Notes: generated by a model from the sequence alone, not told the origin. Positions 11,538-26,053 are shown, counted from the first letter of the stretch. The stretch is 64,000 nucleotides of DNA from Urechis unicinctus (GCA_034190875.2 CM067356.1:22317258-22381257); one strand, 5' to 3'. Numbers and translations: made by a program.

Positions 11538-11975
11538 AGGTGGTTAGATCAATATATCGACCACACCACCATGCCCCTATAAAGGTGACTAGATCAATCT
11601 ACCGACCACACTACCATGTCCATATAAAGGTGGCTAGAACAATCTATCGATCACACTACAATATCCATATATAGGTGGCTAGATCAATCTATCGACCACA
11701 CTACCATGTCCATATAAAGGTGGCTAGATCAATCTACAAACCACACTACCATGTCCATATAAAGGTGGCTAGATCAATCTATCGACCACACTACCATGTC
11801 CATATAAAGGTGTCTAGGTCAATCTATCGACCACACCACCATGACTTTATAAAGGTGGCTTGATCAATCTACCGACCACACTTCCATGGCCATATATAGT
11901 TGACTAGATCGATCTACCGACCACACTACCATGTCCATATAAAGGTGGCTAGATCGATCCACAGACTACTCCTCT
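11538..11975. repeat. 45-bp satellite array (about 9-10 monomers)
   Basis: Monomers share GTGGCTAGATCAATCTATCG and CCACACTACCATGTCCATAT cores, with substitutions. The array is longer than the one at 5371-5600. It ends in the full-length downstream sequence GGAAAAGTGACTAGACCC, which units 1 and 2 have lost. Confidence 0.95.
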
Positions 11976-12985
11976 GTGCCTCTGGAAAAGTGACTAGACC
12001 CATTGTTCCATCTTGTGCCGATTTGCCTCACGAAAACAAGGCCTTTTAGGGTGTCATGCAGCAGCAATTAAGACAGACGGCTTCCCAAACAAAACAATGT
12101 ATAACGTTTTTCGCTGCTTCATTATAACAAACTAAAGCTGAATGAATAATCAGTTACAAAAACACAGAGAGTAGCCCAGTGAGAGTCATCTCTACCGACA
12201 TTTTGCGCGACGAGCGTATTCCAGTTACCACTACACCAGTCACACTGCATTACAAAGCAAAGCGAAAATGTAATAAAAGAGGAATTATCATCATGGCGGC
12301 TTTTTGTCAGTTTTCGTTTCGCTCATCAGTTCTTTTGGGTCAATAAACATTTGTCACGTATCGCCATTTCAATTAGTTTACATTATAACATGCTACGTTA
12401 TAGCACTTGATTGAGTATCCGACCCCAGTCTATACCATGTAGCACCTGATTGAATATGTTGTTGTGGCTGGGTTCGAAAGTGATTACTCAACATAGATCA
12501 TTTTACAGTTTAAAAATTGTTGACAAATAACATTTACAGATGATAAATATATGTCATTTACATCAGGGTATATGTCATGTTTGTTAGCTTTAGAGAAAAT
12601 CTAACATGAGCTGATATGTTATTCTCCATTGCTCATCGGATTATAGGTCGATTTATAGACATTTTAGATCCAGTTATTTGTATTTAAGTGTGTTGTTTTT
12701 ATAGCATATCGCGTATATTAGACGTCATGCAGAAAGAATATGGTGGAATCGACCTTTTAGGCTTCTACATTGACTGTTATCGTAATATAGACCCCAAATT
12801 GTACCATATAGGTAGACTATACGGAACAGACTTGAATTTAGTTAGAGCAAAGCATGATACGTTTTCATTTGATTTCATATGATGTAATATTATATTGTGG
12901 CTGAGTGTCTTTGTATACCATGAATGTTTTATTTTACTCATCACCACCGAACTATCCACCAATTGAAACCTGGAATCACACATTA
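11976..12985 (+). repeat. Partial leader copy joined to block A
   Basis: Homologous to about 101-1045. At about 12985 (CACATTATTCAC) homology jumps straight into block A, skipping sequence that blocks B and C keep at 41740-42480 and 54300-55010. The leader ORF survives as 12727-12882 with an in-frame 12-base deletion. Confidence 0.85.
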
Positions 12986-14236
12986 TTCACATAAAAAATT
13001 GCAATCTGTATGAATAGGTCAAGAATGGGTGCTAGTGTAAACATTCGTTCATGTATATTGTCGACGGTACGGTAGTCGTACGGCATTAAGGTATTAAGTT
13101 AGATTCTTCATAAGGGTTTCACCTTCTTTTGTTTTTGTTGCTGCCTATGAATGAAATGGTTTTATGCAGGATGGAATGAAGGTTGATCACAAGAGAAACG
13201 CGGGTTAATCTATCTCGCAGTGAACTACATTTTAAAATTTTTTATCCACGCGAATAGGTCAAGATGCTGTTCCATTTAACCATTGTAAGTGGAGAAGTGT
13301 GTGGATTGTCCGTACAGTTAATTTATCAGAATGTTCAGTATTATGTAAGGATTTGTGTCTAAAAGCACATTGCGTTTGATAATTTTAACCTTTTAGTTAG
13401 GTTTGGTGATTTTAATAAGAGCCCCACTTAGATGTAAATGCGTTGAGATACAGCACATTTCAGAATCATTAAGGAAGGGGCATAATTACCAGACAAGGAT
13501 GCGACTGGATTCCGCAATTGGTGAATACCAAAATTTGTGGCCACATTATACTTTTATGTACTATTGCAGACAAATATTGAAATACGATAATATCATATGT
13601 GTAGCAAGCCACTTGGATCAAACGATTTGCTAAGTAAAACATTGATAGTGAAGCAGAGTGTCATATTTCTCGGGGGAAAAAGCCTTACCCACCAGAAACA
13701 AGACGCATTCTATCGGCGACATTCGATGAATTTCTTGTCGTTTAGCCTCCGCACCAATACAGTCAATGCGCTGATGACATTGGTCAGAATGATGCTGAAA
13801 GTTTATTCACATTGATCGATAGATTACAACCCATTGTGAGCTTTCAAATGTATTTTTTTCCTGGCCTCGTTTTAGTTTATGCTGCATTGGCCAAGATATA
13901 ATATCATTGAAACAATATGCATATGTACGTCCGACTCGCGTTTCTAAGTATTGCAATCTACACACTCAAATAGCGACTCTTATCTAACATGTATGTACAT
14001 CAACGGTGGCGTTCGATTGACAGATTACTTCTCTGTGTGTACTATCACAAATGATTCTGGATGACATCATGCATTGTGTCCAAGCATTGTTTCTGTATGA
14101 CGAAACTGTGTATGCTGTATATTGATGAGGCAATATGAATACCAAAATGTCACTCGTGTTTTTTCCACAATGTAACACTTTCAACACTCAAATGAGCTAG
14201 AAACGTATACAAGATTCACTTGGCATAATCCAATTG

Positions 14237-14395
14237 ATGGCTACTCAACATGACACAAAGATAACCAATTATATGACTATTATTAAAGGCGTTTTGGAAG
14301 AAAGTGTCAAAGCATTATTTCGGAGTACGAATGACTTGCTTTTTAAACAGTCGTTTTTCTGTTCTCTATTGTTACTCAATGTTGCGGCTTACTAA
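14237..14395 (+). CDS. 52-codon small ORF, block A copy (doubtful)
   Basis: ATG to TAA, beginning MATQHDTKITNYM. The block B copy at 43807-43965 has the same length with no indel, and the first 20 or so codons also survive in block C (from 56260). The C-terminal half is hydrophobic (FFCSLLLLNVAA). A and B differ at about eight residues and about three silent sites, which is near the neutral ratio. It may be an exon, a small protein or a chance frame. No splice donor is evident at its end. I do not recognise it. Confidence 0.2.
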   Translation: MATQHDTKITNYMTIIKGVLEESVKALFRSTNDLLFKQSFFCSLLLLNVAAY

Positions 14396-15034
14396 CTGTT
14401 TGCTTTATGTGAGATGTAATGGAAAGAAAATGACGCTTTGACACCATGTGGTGTCGAAGTGGGCTTTGTTGTTCAGTAGTTATATCTGTATGCAAAGGTC
14501 AAGGTGGCACAATTATGGTAGGTAAAAATCGCTCGAAAAATTAATCCTTGAATATGTTTGATATCTTTATGACGGAATTATTTTGAATGGACATTTGCGC
14601 TTAATTTTCAAGCGCGTATATACGATAGTTGTCGACACGTAACTGATTTATGCAGCCAGCTTTTATACTAGGTTGGAAAGGAAATTTGCACCTTCAGTTG
14701 AAATGTCGGCATAGAAAGACGATGCCGGCTTAACCGTAATACACATTGCAAAGCTCTGCAAACACTGTCAGGTCAAAACAAGAGGGATACAAGTCGTTAC
14801 ATTTGGTTCCAGTGCCCAACACTGCTCTTGTAACCTGAAGCATACCCCGGGGTTCCTAAAGCATTGCAATACAAGATACGCTCTTTTAACCTATAGAATT
14901 ATCCTTATGTTGCAGGTCCACTCATTCGCTAGATAACCTTGTCAATTTGATATTTAACCTTACTTGTGGTCAGTAGGATGTTGCATGCCAGAAATGAGTG
15001 CTACTTAGAGTCAGTGAAGACCTTTACCATCAAT

Positions 15035-15095
15035 GTGGCGTCATACTATGTAGCCATATGACGTCACTAACACTGCCATGATGGCGGTCATGATT
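15035..15095. promoter_or_regulatory. CRE / palindromic CCATGATGG cluster (block A)
   Basis: A perfect CRE (TGACGTCA, 15059-15066) follows a decayed one (TGGCGTCA, about 15036) and precedes GCCATGATGGCGG, which contains an inverted repeat (GCCATGATGGC) and a YY1-like ATGGCGG. In block B both CREs are perfect (44607-44614 and 44630-44637). Confidence 0.35.
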
Positions 15096-16330
15096 ACAGT
15101 ATTTGTGGCAATCAATTGAAAGGCGGTAAATGCTTCTAATATCGCGATATATCAATTAGACCGATAACACTTAAACATGTTTCATTAAGAACAAGTCAAA
15201 GTAGTACCATAATAGAACTCATAGTCTCCGCAAAGATTATTTGTTACGATGCATCGAATCGTTTTAAGCCATTCGGGAAGTTCACTCTTCAAAATACGAA
15301 TTCACCTGTTTAGTTTTTTAGCTACTGCTGCTTGCATAACTTATGTCTTCATCCGTGATGGGACTGAAAGTAATACTTGAACAGATGCCTGCAAGTTAAG
15401 GGCATTGGAACTCGAATAGATCGCAGCTAGCTTAGTGTACACGATTTTAATCCGTACGAATTATTTCTTTTGTATTGTCAAACGTTGATACATGGTTGTC
15501 AACGGCTTGAAATGAACAAGTGAAGTGCCACAAGTCAATTTTGTGTTTAAATTAAAAGCCCTACCAGGAGGATTTTGCGACGATCGATTCGGAATACGTT
15601 CCGGTTATATCAGTGAGTGTTAGCACTGACCAAAACAATGTGGGCTCTATTTAGCGAGGCACACAAAACTCTGCCCTACATATAGAGGAACCTAGCGATG
15701 GATCGAGCAGCATATAGCATCAAAATGACTAGTTGCATGCACCTGCAAATCATTTCCAAATATCAAACCAGCATGGTAGAGGCGTCCCTGGAACACGCAA
15801 GGCAAACGGTAATTATAGTATCCGGAGAGCTCCAGTTTCACTAAGCCCCACGATTGGACATATGAGTGCAACATTTGTGCCCTCCATGGAAATAGGGTCA
15901 AGGAAAAAGTGTTCTGCCGAGAATTAACAGCCCATACCTTCATTAGGATTATCTGACGTAACTGTTTTATTCCAGCCGCAAGCCTTTTGCATGTTGTAGT
16001 TTCCGCACAAGCAATACCCCTCCCCCACACTCCCCCATACGCGCACATACGAATCAGTTATCCGGTGGGTTTTCTATCATTTTACCAGCGTGATTACGGA
16101 AGTTTAGGCTGTGGACTGTATTATAGTGAAACGGGTTTCGGCTTGTGATGTTGGTCGCATGTCGAATAGTTTCAACATATATGTGTAATTATCAGGAGAG
16201 ATTTTAGACGCTAACCGAGGTTAACTAATAACCTGCCATTCTCTTGTGCACACAACACTCTGCACTGAATGTGCATTGCATATAGTCAGCAGACCATGGC
16301 TTTTGTGTGAATGTTTAACGTAAAGCACTA

Positions 16331-18359
16331 AATATTTACCGAGCAAAATTAACGTACTCACCTGTCTACAAAAAGACCACTACCTAAACATGAACGGTGG
16401 GATGCATCTGGCACTGTAGTTGCTTGACCTTGAGATTAAACCTTGAGTAAAAACAAATGAAGTCTTACTAAACGTAGATAGCTTTACATTGGTTTCTGCA
16501 GACGCCACGAAAACCGGAGCATATATTGTGTCGTTCGTTGATGAACCAAAATACAGAGATATGGAATCGGACACATCACAGACAAGAAGAGTAATACATT
16601 CTGTTCTCAATGCGTGAACGGAGCTAAAACTACACACTCTTGCAGGCTTACAAAAGCTTAAGATGTTATCAGCAGACACCTGGCCGCAGTTGATTTAGAT
16701 ATTATTCATTTCAACGTGTTGTGATATGGGCCCTTCACTTAGTGGCTGTTCTATAACGCTTAACCATACATGACTAAACATAACCAATGTGGACAAGCAA
16801 TTTAAAGGTTTGAATGTTGAATGCCGCTATCATACAAACAGCACCTTGTATTTTGCGCGTTTATATCTATAATTTAATCAAACCCAACTAGAGTTTGGGC
16901 CTGTGTTGTGCAGTCAAAATTGTGAACAATTGTCCGTGACGGCGATACGAATAATAAACACCTGATGTGAATGTTGATGTAACTCAGATAGTTGTCACAT
17001 AACAAGGACACAGTATACATTGCAATATAATATTGGAATGGTTAAATATGTTGGCCATCATCTTTGAATCCGTGCGTTGCTTAAATGTCACCTCATATAG
17101 TGCTATGGCGCATAAGGCCATTGGCTGAATTATTATTAATTGTTATCACCATTGATCACATTGAATATTGCCGAAAACATCTTTACTCTTATAGACTTAT
17201 GCATTGTTGAGTCAGGAATATGCTACCCGCTTAAGGTGTTATATTGTGAACGGCTGGCGAGTTACTTGTCTGATACGCTGATATAATCTCATGAATGATT
17301 TGGTATTCCATATTTCATGTTTAACCTAAACAGCACACAATATTAAGACTTACTGAAACAGTGTAGCAAAGCAAGACACACACAGGGGAGTGATTAATTG
17401 ATCAAGCGCCTTCTTCACTGTTCATACGGTCAGATTTGTTTTACTGGATCGTGCTAATCTTGTCTGAAATAAATTGCTTGTGCACATTTGTAAATGTTTC
17501 ATTGACTGTTACGAAGAGGGAACTACCTAACTCGAAAGCGATTGATCAGATGTTGACCAGAGTTTTGTTTTCCCATGTGATGCGTCATGCTTGTGGTTGG
17601 TAATACATCAAATGAATGCTTGTCGGTACAACTTGACCTTTGACAGGTGAGCTTGGTAATAACACATGTATGACGGCTGTGCTGCTGTTTAGAGGTTTTG
17701 AACATCAAATTTTGTTTCAGCTAATGCAGACATATATTTATATCAATTAGAGAAATATGCGTTTCCTCCCAAAGATAATCTAAGGCACCTGAATCCCAAA
17801 TTATCAGATGTGTGTATCATATATGTCATATCTATCAAGAATTATGGAAGACTAGACATATCGCACACCCCAAAGCGTCGCCAATATTCACGTTACTGTT
17901 GTTTGCGTTCTCTTGCTTTGCTGTATGCACGATATGCATGTTGATCAAATAGTTTTCGCTTACATATATGTCGAAGCCATCATGGCAATGTGCATTAGTT
18001 TTCATCGATATTGGATTTTCGAATGGTTTGAACCTTGATTTGCTAGGTATGGTTAAGATGTTAAACATTAACTGTATGAATTCGGATGCATCAGCTAACT
18101 TAGATCTATTGCCTATATGTCAACATCATTTTACAAATGTGTTTGCTGTTTTAAAGTTCTATTTCTTTTCTTTAAACAATTTAATTGATTGTGACCTGTC
18201 ATAGATAAAAATTTCGATTTAAAACATTTTCTGTAGCTTTGTCAAATAATCCCCAGACACAGAGCTATGCGATATATTAGCTTTTAAGGACATATTTGCC
18301 ACTAGGTTTTTTCAGTGACAAGAGGAACACGTTTCACAGTACTAATGAAATAATGAGTC
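16331..18359. other. Block-A-only stretch, nothing recognised
   Basis: Absent from block B. The longest ORF is on the minus strand (16380-16679, 99 codons, GTG start, four cysteines). It shows no family motif, has no duplicate to test it, and its flanking splice sites are weak. Confidence 0.4.
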
Positions 18360-21300
18360 TGACAAAGGGATGTCGCTTCATCGTATAGACCTAACGTTCT
18401 ACCAAACATGGATAAAGTTCTAGGTTGCTTTATTCCATTATCCAGTTGCCAGTCGATAGGGTGGAAAAAGCAAATACACTATCTTGATTAGATTTTGGCA
18501 CTTGTTTAATCTGAACACGCTGAGATACATGGGGGAATCACACGATCTGTTTATGTTGTGAGCACGTTTGTATATCTCGTTTCCAAAGGGGAGATTTGCG
18601 GACGGCTATATCGATGCATTAGATAAAAGTCGTCTTTCATCCCAGCTGTACTTTTACAGCGCAAAAGCGAGATGCATTAAAAAACCCGAATATAGGTGTC
18701 ACGTTTTCGAGAGGGAATATACGTTTGTTGTTGCGCTCACTGTGGACAGCGAACATTTGACAAACTTTGACGCATCCTTTTGTACGAGTCATTTTCCCTG
18801 TTGTCGGGCATTAAGGGAGTCCTTTATTTTTAATCTGTGTATTGTATTCAACGAAACCAAAGGAGTAATATACTGTCATATGCATTCAAACATGTTCAAC
18901 CTATTGACTATCCAACAATTAAGATAAATTCACAAAGCAGTGCGGTCATTTTCTGAAAAGGCCCGTCCAAAAATGGAACTCGCCAGCACACGCAAAGACA
19001 GTGGAATTTTACTACGAAGAAGAGCGAATGCTGAGTTGATTAAAGCGCTATATTTATGAGGGTACGGCGAAGCAGAAAAATCCTATTTACCTATAAAACA
19101 TCTTAGGCATATGTTTTCTGGAACACGGTAATGGTCTTCATGACAACATGTTCCGCTAGGCAAATTAGCACGCTTGATCGATGTGACATGCAACATCCCT
19201 TGTAGATCAATCTAACAATGTGTACAAGGTGTAGGATTCAGTCCCTAGCATATCCGTTATAAACACTTTTTACACTACGCTCTGTTAATTATCCATGGCC
19301 AAGAGGGAGGCTAAGGTTGATTTAAGTTAAGTTCAGATTATGCAAAGACGTGGGTGCTTTAGTAAGCAAAGTTGTTTCGGTATCAACCGAATGCACTCCA
19401 TTTAATGCCATCACATCGCAGTGGGACTCTCATTCTAATTGGAGAACTCGTGGCACTTCATTCCATCAATTCCATCCACCAACTATCATGGATCAATATT
19501 GGGCAAAATCAAACATCTTTTTAACATTCTATGTGGTTTTTTGTTCAACAATGAAATTATAATGACATAAATGAAAGTTTCATCCCATCACTCAGCCAAA
19601 ATGATTATTAAATATTATTATAGACATTGAGAGACAGATATTTATACACATCTTATCATCTATTCTTGCATTTGGAAATCTTTAATACTTAGATAGATGA
19701 AACTGAACTGAGATTAAATGCCCTTAATTGTGTACGCCCATAATTTCAGTTAATCACACCTCGGCACCCAAGAGCAATGGTGTCATGATTAATTATTTCC
19801 CAGGTGTTGGTCAATGACACCTGATGCTCTACTCAATGGTCCCTGTTCTTTCAGTCTGTGCGTTAAACCTTATATGTATTGCACATTGGTTATGTTGGAA
19901 AATAACAAACTAAATTGGCTTTGTCATCTCTTTGAAGATATCTTTCCGCATGCATCACCTTGATATGAGTGAAGATTTAATGCAATCTATATTTGAGTGA
20001 GTCATCATTACGTCGAACACAACACATACGGCTACTGTGCGTAGTACTTAGTAAACAACAGAAAGTTTATTCCTCTTGTAGTCTCTCATCGTTGGGCCAT
20101 TTGTATTCTGCTGCATCTCTTGACATGCTCAAGTTGGAAAAAAAAACACCGTAAAAAATCATGAATATATCATTTTGAGAGCATACCAATTGCTTGAATA
20201 ATTGGTAAAGGCGTTTCAATATTTGTAAAATACACCAACAGACGTTGCGGAAATTAGGTTCGTTATAGAATATCACGGTGTTCGCAAAAAAAGAGCCAGT
20301 TAAAACTTAACGGATTGCACGCAAAGTTTCGAGTTCAGCTGGAGTTTTCCAATCTTTTTACTAAGGATATTCATTGAATAGATGGAAGTAAATGATCCTT
20401 AACTTTGTTTTTTTGAACGGAAAATGTTACAAAAGCTCAAACCACGGTCTCAAAACAACTTAACACAAACATACAGGATATAAATGTCCTAATGTGAATA
20501 ATCAGGTGCTTGTGTACTACTGTTGCGCTAGTTTTCCATGTCATTTGTTTCACAACCCAGCCTCATCCTTATCAACCCTTTCACCCATCCCTTACGTACA
20601 CCTATGACACCACCACATCATTCGCCCACCTTGACATGAGTGACAATTTGGTAAAGACTAGTTAAGAGCGGCTATTGAACCGATATCTCAGTTTGCGTTT
20701 GCAGTTATTGCTCTGGATTATTGACTTGGTTTGAGGGATTGGTCTATGTTGACATCTCGACAGTTTAACAAAAACCCACTCCAACTTAAGTGCTAAACCT
20801 ACCTCTTTTGTGCCAGGTTCGTGTTTTCAATACATTTCGTGTGGTAAATAGCCTTAGTAGTCGCTTCCCCAGATAAATGATTCATGGAAATTGTGGTGTA
20901 GGTTATGTGTCAGCAATTAAGTCACGACAGCTTACTCCCAAGTTAAGTTAAACATCATCAGCCAATTCATTTATCATTATGTCACCATCGTTGTGATTAA
21001 GAAGTGGGTACATTGCGTACTCATTTCATTGTTTGGTGAACAGAATGTTGTGAAGATTCTCCTATTTGCGATGAACTGTTGTCTAGGCACAAGTGTCTAC
21101 TTATCTATTAATGGTACAAATGACTCGATGTTAATGCATGGCATAATAGTTTTCTTATCAATGCATAGTACCGATGAACTCGCAACGCTGTTAAGTAAGC
21201 ACTTTTAGATTGTTGTCAAGAGGCAATAAGTTCCCGAATGGACGTGAACAGGGCTGATATGTACCATTTCGAAGTTGGTCTTTTCCCGTTGATATGACGT

Positions 21301-22430
21301 GTAGCCTAATCGTCATCAATACCAGGGCCACATGTTAAGACTTATGTCTTATCACCACCGGTACATGTGAACAATATGTGTAATCTAACGGATCACTGAT
21401 AACCGTATACCCTCTGTTGTAGCCGGAATACTTGTTATCTTGGAGTTTGGTCATCGACAATACATACCAAATGACTTTTGAGATCTTGATGTAACTACGC
21501 AGTTCACTAGAGAATATTGTTTACAATATTTGGCAAAGCGTCACAACATATCAAGGATCGGTGTTCATCTATCAAAATACGTAACAGCGTCAGCAACAAT
21601 ATATGGAGTGTAATGACACGGGGACCAAAATCGGGTAAAATTGTTTTACAAGATTTCGATCTAGATGGTTGTTGCTTCTCGCCTTCGAGAGTCAGTGTTT
21701 GCGTATTCACCCCGATAGTAGTCATGGAAGTCGTGTCTGAGAGGCAATTTCGCGGTGACCACGAATAAAATCAACATCAAACTTGCTGATCAATATGCGT
21801 GTTTACATGACGAGGGATGCAGTCTTGGCCATATCCGTTCTGAGGTCAACGAAGCGCACACTCTGTAAACTACTCAAGGCCATGATATAAACCAATGAGT
21901 ACTCACATGTTCGGTCCTATTGGTTCAGAGCGATATCAATAACATATATCCCGAGTGATTTTCTGTATAAACTAACGCAAAGCTTGACATTCGAAGGTGC
22001 ATTTCATAGAAATAATATTCAACTTCTGTTGCGAAGAAAACCGATTACCAGCTACTTTTGGTCAAAATATACCTAACATTTAGTCCATTCGGTGACCCTG
22101 GCAATGTTATTGCCCAATTTCTTATTTTTGAAGGATCATGAATAATAACCAAGTACAACACACGGTGGGTGCTATAATATATCCTAGGCTGTTAACGAAT
22201 ATAGATTAAACGATATTACAAGAATACGGTAGACTTGCGTTGTAAAAATTAATTTGCATATTATTGTAAGCAAAGTTCAGAGGGGGCTTCTAAGGCGACA
22301 ACATGAATAAATTATGGACGATTTTGTGTTCCGAATAAAATATAACGATTACAATCGATTCGTTAAAGCAACTGCACAAAACGGAATCTGAATAGGAATT
22401 ACATATATTCGTCTCAAAAAAGATATTCAA
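18360..22430. other. Block A, second shared stretch, no supported gene
   Basis: Matches 46770-49420 with several large gaps. The plus-strand ORF at 18568-18927 (119 codons) is frameshifted and mostly deleted in B. The plus ORF at 21517-21768 lies in a part missing from B, so neither can be tested by comparison. Confidence 0.4.
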
Positions 22431-24825
22431 CCCTATTTTTATCAAAAGGATGTTGTTGAAAGACATTGGGATAAGGTGAATGAAGTATTATTGTTGAACT
22501 GGAACATAAATGATATTTGATTGAATTCCTGATAAGAAAATAATCGTTGAGCATTACAAGCATTCGGTTATTAGATCATACAAATTCATAACATCGTCAA
22601 CACAAATAATATCGATGGTGTGACTATTAGCGATGATGCATAAAATAGCAGCTCAAATACAGCATTAGTCGAAGGATTTTTAGTGATTGACTATCTGCCT
22701 GGAGAGTGAGTGAAAGAGAGTACCCTATGCGATAGGTACACATGTGGTGCGACAAGGTGTACCCAGAGGATAATACCGACGTTAGCGTAGAGACGGATAC
22801 AGTTAAAATCTCTTCACAAGGTCGGCTTAACAGCGTAAGCGACCGCGAGACTGTAACAACGGCCCGATGACTATCCGCGTTTAATCAATCTGGCGAGTAA
22901 GGATATTATTGTAGCATTTTGTGAATATGCAAGCCAGGTAATTTGCTCAAGAAAACGTCGCCAAACTTTCGAGTTGATATGCCGTGGACATTGATCAAAC
23001 GTGTCCCTAGTCTGTAAAGGATCTCGCCCGTTGATCATCTTCGAATAATGGCAGACGGGTTTCTCAAACGTACAGAATCCACGAGTGGACTGATTGCTAC
23101 ATTTTGCGCTCATCCATTACACAACACAACGCTTTAGAAATAATGTGCTCGCCCTTGAAGAAAATGGATGCTTTTTGCCTGATGATCGGCTCCCGCTTCA
23201 GTAGCATGATGTCACGTGATCTAAGCATGCAAGGCCACATTGTGTATTGCTGTGGAGTGGATGTAAAGTTGTAGCAAATGTGTCATATTCTGTGTCTAGC
23301 CCTAGCATTGATTGCTTGACTAAAAACGTCGTGACTTAGTGAGCACAGGTCGACCATACATAATAACTCACGCCAGCATACAGTAGTAGTTGCTTGACAA
23401 CCGATTAAAAAGAATTTATGCAATTTGCATAGATATTTAGACTGTTCACTCTATTACATTTGACTCACAGAAAATCAAACTTAAAGCATTACATGTAAAA
23501 TACCGATTGTATCATACGGTGGATTATTCCACAATCAACTTCATACATGAATGAGATGAAAAGTTAGTCATACAATGGTTCGCGTTATCATTTCTGCTTA
23601 AGCATGTTGTCTCTTCTGGGCGTAAGACACCACTCATGAGATTACTGCGCATGTTGCTTGGTTAATTCATCAATGTTTTGAATCGCAATAAATCACGGTC
23701 TTCATGCACTATTTTGAATATGCAAAAATTGTAGCGATGGATTCCTGACATAGTCTTTAACGCTGCCTGGCATCAAATGCTGAAGTTAATATCGGTATCT
23801 TCAATCGTAGATATCTCATTTGGAGTGTAGTTACTTGACAAATACGCACTTAAAAATGCATATTCAAGGAATGTGAAGTTATTTGGGCATAGACAGATTT
23901 AGAAACCAATTTGCAATGCAGAACAAAAGTTGTTATGTACATGGTAATTGCCTGCTTTAAAATCGACATTGAACTAACTTAAATGCATAACATGAAAATT
24001 TTCGTCTTTAATGTCCTGTGCTGATTCCTCAAAATCCTTAATATTATTACGAAAGAGGATTATTTAGTGACATGGCATTTGAATAAGTTATATATCAAAT
24101 ACTACAAAAACTGTTACCAATCAAATTTTTTACCAATCAAATTTTTTAACGCATGTGATAAGACAGTGGGCTGTCTACCTCTCTTAATTATTACAACCCG
24201 AAAGGGTTGTGTGAATTTATGGTAATGAAGATACGGCTTTCTTCAGCAATTATATATATTACTGTGTGAGACTTGTTTATTACAACATACCACAAAAACT
24301 ATAAGGAAGAAATAGCTTATGCAATATCAGCTCCTTTTATCGGCATGCATTTTACTGTCTGTGTATTGACGGACCAACATTAGCCAGTATATAGGGATCA
24401 GTTTCCAAACACATAGCGTGGTAGAAATTACCTCTTTTGTTCAGGACAGTACAATTTCATGCAAAACCACTCCCAGGCTTTTGCTGCTGAAGGAAAACAA
24501 CCTTATCGGACTCTCCCGAAGAGATATACCTCATTGTGGTACACATATTCGGGCTCAGATACAATCCCTGGTCTTGAATATACACCTGGATAAGCGCATC
24601 TTGCATTATTTTAATCATGCGTGCATTTATAGTTGCACCGATCCTGAGTCATGATGCCTAGAGTTATACGCATGTGTCAAGATATTACGCTGATACATAG
24701 AGCAATCATGAGGCCACATTGGAACCTGTAAGAATATGTCATTTGTGGGGGGAGGGGAGGGAGAGGCAGGCGCAATCATCTTCACAAGAGATGTATTGAA
24801 TATTCCCTAAATGGATTGGTAGTTA
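22431..24825. other. Block A stretch with unassigned short ORFs
   Basis: Mostly AT-rich and unmatched; the last part (from 24560) pairs with 50270. A 17-bp unit (TTACCAATCAAATTTTT) is duplicated at about 24115-24148. A GC-richer island at 22680-23115 has a plus ORF of 42 codons (22742-22870, rich in Asp, Thr, Ser, Val) and a minus ORF of 80 codons (22871-23113). Neither is recognised. A G-rich run sits near 24746-24765. Confidence 0.35.
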
Positions 24826-25835
24826 AAGCCCGGCATATGTTCCTTGGGGCTTTGTTTCCTGGCTACTGATGGACATGATAGGCGATACATTGATGAGGAC
24901 ATCACGTTGAATGTCGCCATCCAGAGATATGACGGCTGTACATCTATTTAGCAGCAGTCGTGTTTATGGTCTGCCAATGGTTGCAATTAACATTATCTAC
25001 ATAGCGTAGATGCTCATAGTCTACATCGCCGGAGGACATCTCGTCTAGTGGTTTATGGCTATCAATAGATTTAGTCGTAGTTGATTGCCAATAAAGCATT
25101 GTTTTTCTTATTCATAATCGGGCCGTAAAGACCTTCGGCAACATCGTTTTCGTACTCTCCTGCATAGTCAATAAACACCTCGGAGACGACGGGCTTGTCC
25201 TTTATGATATAAGCTGCAGGTACTTCGGCGTGGCCATGTCACGTCATCATTGCAAGCACGGCGCCTGTCGTTTGTATGCTAACAACCGCATCAAACTTTT
25301 AAAATGCTATGTATGCACGGGTTTCCATATAGCTTGTAATTTGTCATTTGCAGCATACTCTTAAATTTTTCCCTGTGGTGTACCGGATTACTCATATTCA
25401 TCACAAAGAAAACCTTATAGCGCGTGCATTGATGTTTGCCGTTTTGTTAAACATCGTCATCACCAAAATTATATAATAGAAAGAAAGCATAACCCGAATA
25501 TTTTGCCTTCAGTTAAAGAGCTCCCATTAACTACCGCACGTGAAATGTGGTCACACTTGTATGCTAATGATAAATGTTTATGATACGCATTGAAGCCTGC
25601 AGGCCATGTGCATTCATTTTAATTTCTATTTAATTTGGCTGGTGTTTGCCTGTGTGGAAATGCTGCAACGGATGGGATTGTTGACATAGAGATGCCGAAC
25701 ACTTTCTCGGCATGTTCGATAATTTTGAAGTGTGTAAAGTCCCCTAAAGGCCGGTTGTCTGTGTAACCATGGGGAAGCGTGGTAGAATTGTATTGAGATG
25801 TCATCAACGTAAAGCATCCTGGAAGAGGTGTACAA
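24826..25835 (-). pseudogene. Decayed protein-coding element, downstream half (block A)
   Basis: Read on the minus strand, short frames abut through frameshifts and stops: 25626-25835 or 25619-25807, then a stretch with YKCDHISRAVVNGSS, then 25074-25238 (55 codons, with IIKDKPVVSEVFIDYAGEYE), then 24947-25072 (42 codons, with DEMSSGDVDYEHLRYVDN), then about 24826-24942 (with LDGDIQRDVLINVSPIM). The composition is acidic and protein-like, unlike the surroundings. The same peptide pieces recur in block B with different breaks, and a weaker paralogue lies at 26450-27060. At least two frameshifts and two stops make it a pseudogene, or exons with lost splice sites. Family unknown; an old transposon or viral remnant and a lost host gene are both possible. 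Confidence 0.5.
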
Positions 25836-26053
25836 TTAATTAAGTTATTTAAGAGATGATATTCTATGGCATCTATGTATCCGATATCGGTGTTAATTCA
25901 GAATTTCTAGAAGCTGTATCTGTACCGTTAACAAATCCACTATGGAATTTTTAGAATAATTACTTTTGTCATTAACTTAACTTTATGGAGAACGAATACG
26001 ACATATATACGAGTCTGCTGCTATACGAGTCATATGCCACAATCGTATTCCAG

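Larger units (their letters stand above)
12986..16330. other. Block A, first shared stretch, mostly non-coding
   Basis: Single-copy equivalent of the B-block 120-bp triplication at about 14063-14184, a 52-codon ORF at 14237-14395, and a CRE/CCATGATGG cluster at 15035-15095. The other ORFs are broken in block B and are not called. Confidence 0.5.

Noticed and set aside
15692..16048. 118-codon minus ORF next to a frame shared with 46231-46413
   Set aside because: Blocks A and B use different frames here and an insertion of about 60 bases breaks the shared one, so there is no consistent coding reading.
25626..25835. LYVDD in the minus frame as a reverse transcriptase active site
   Set aside because: No other reverse transcriptase motifs flank it, block B reads LYGDD, and the overlapping frame fits the surrounding decayed coding sequence better.
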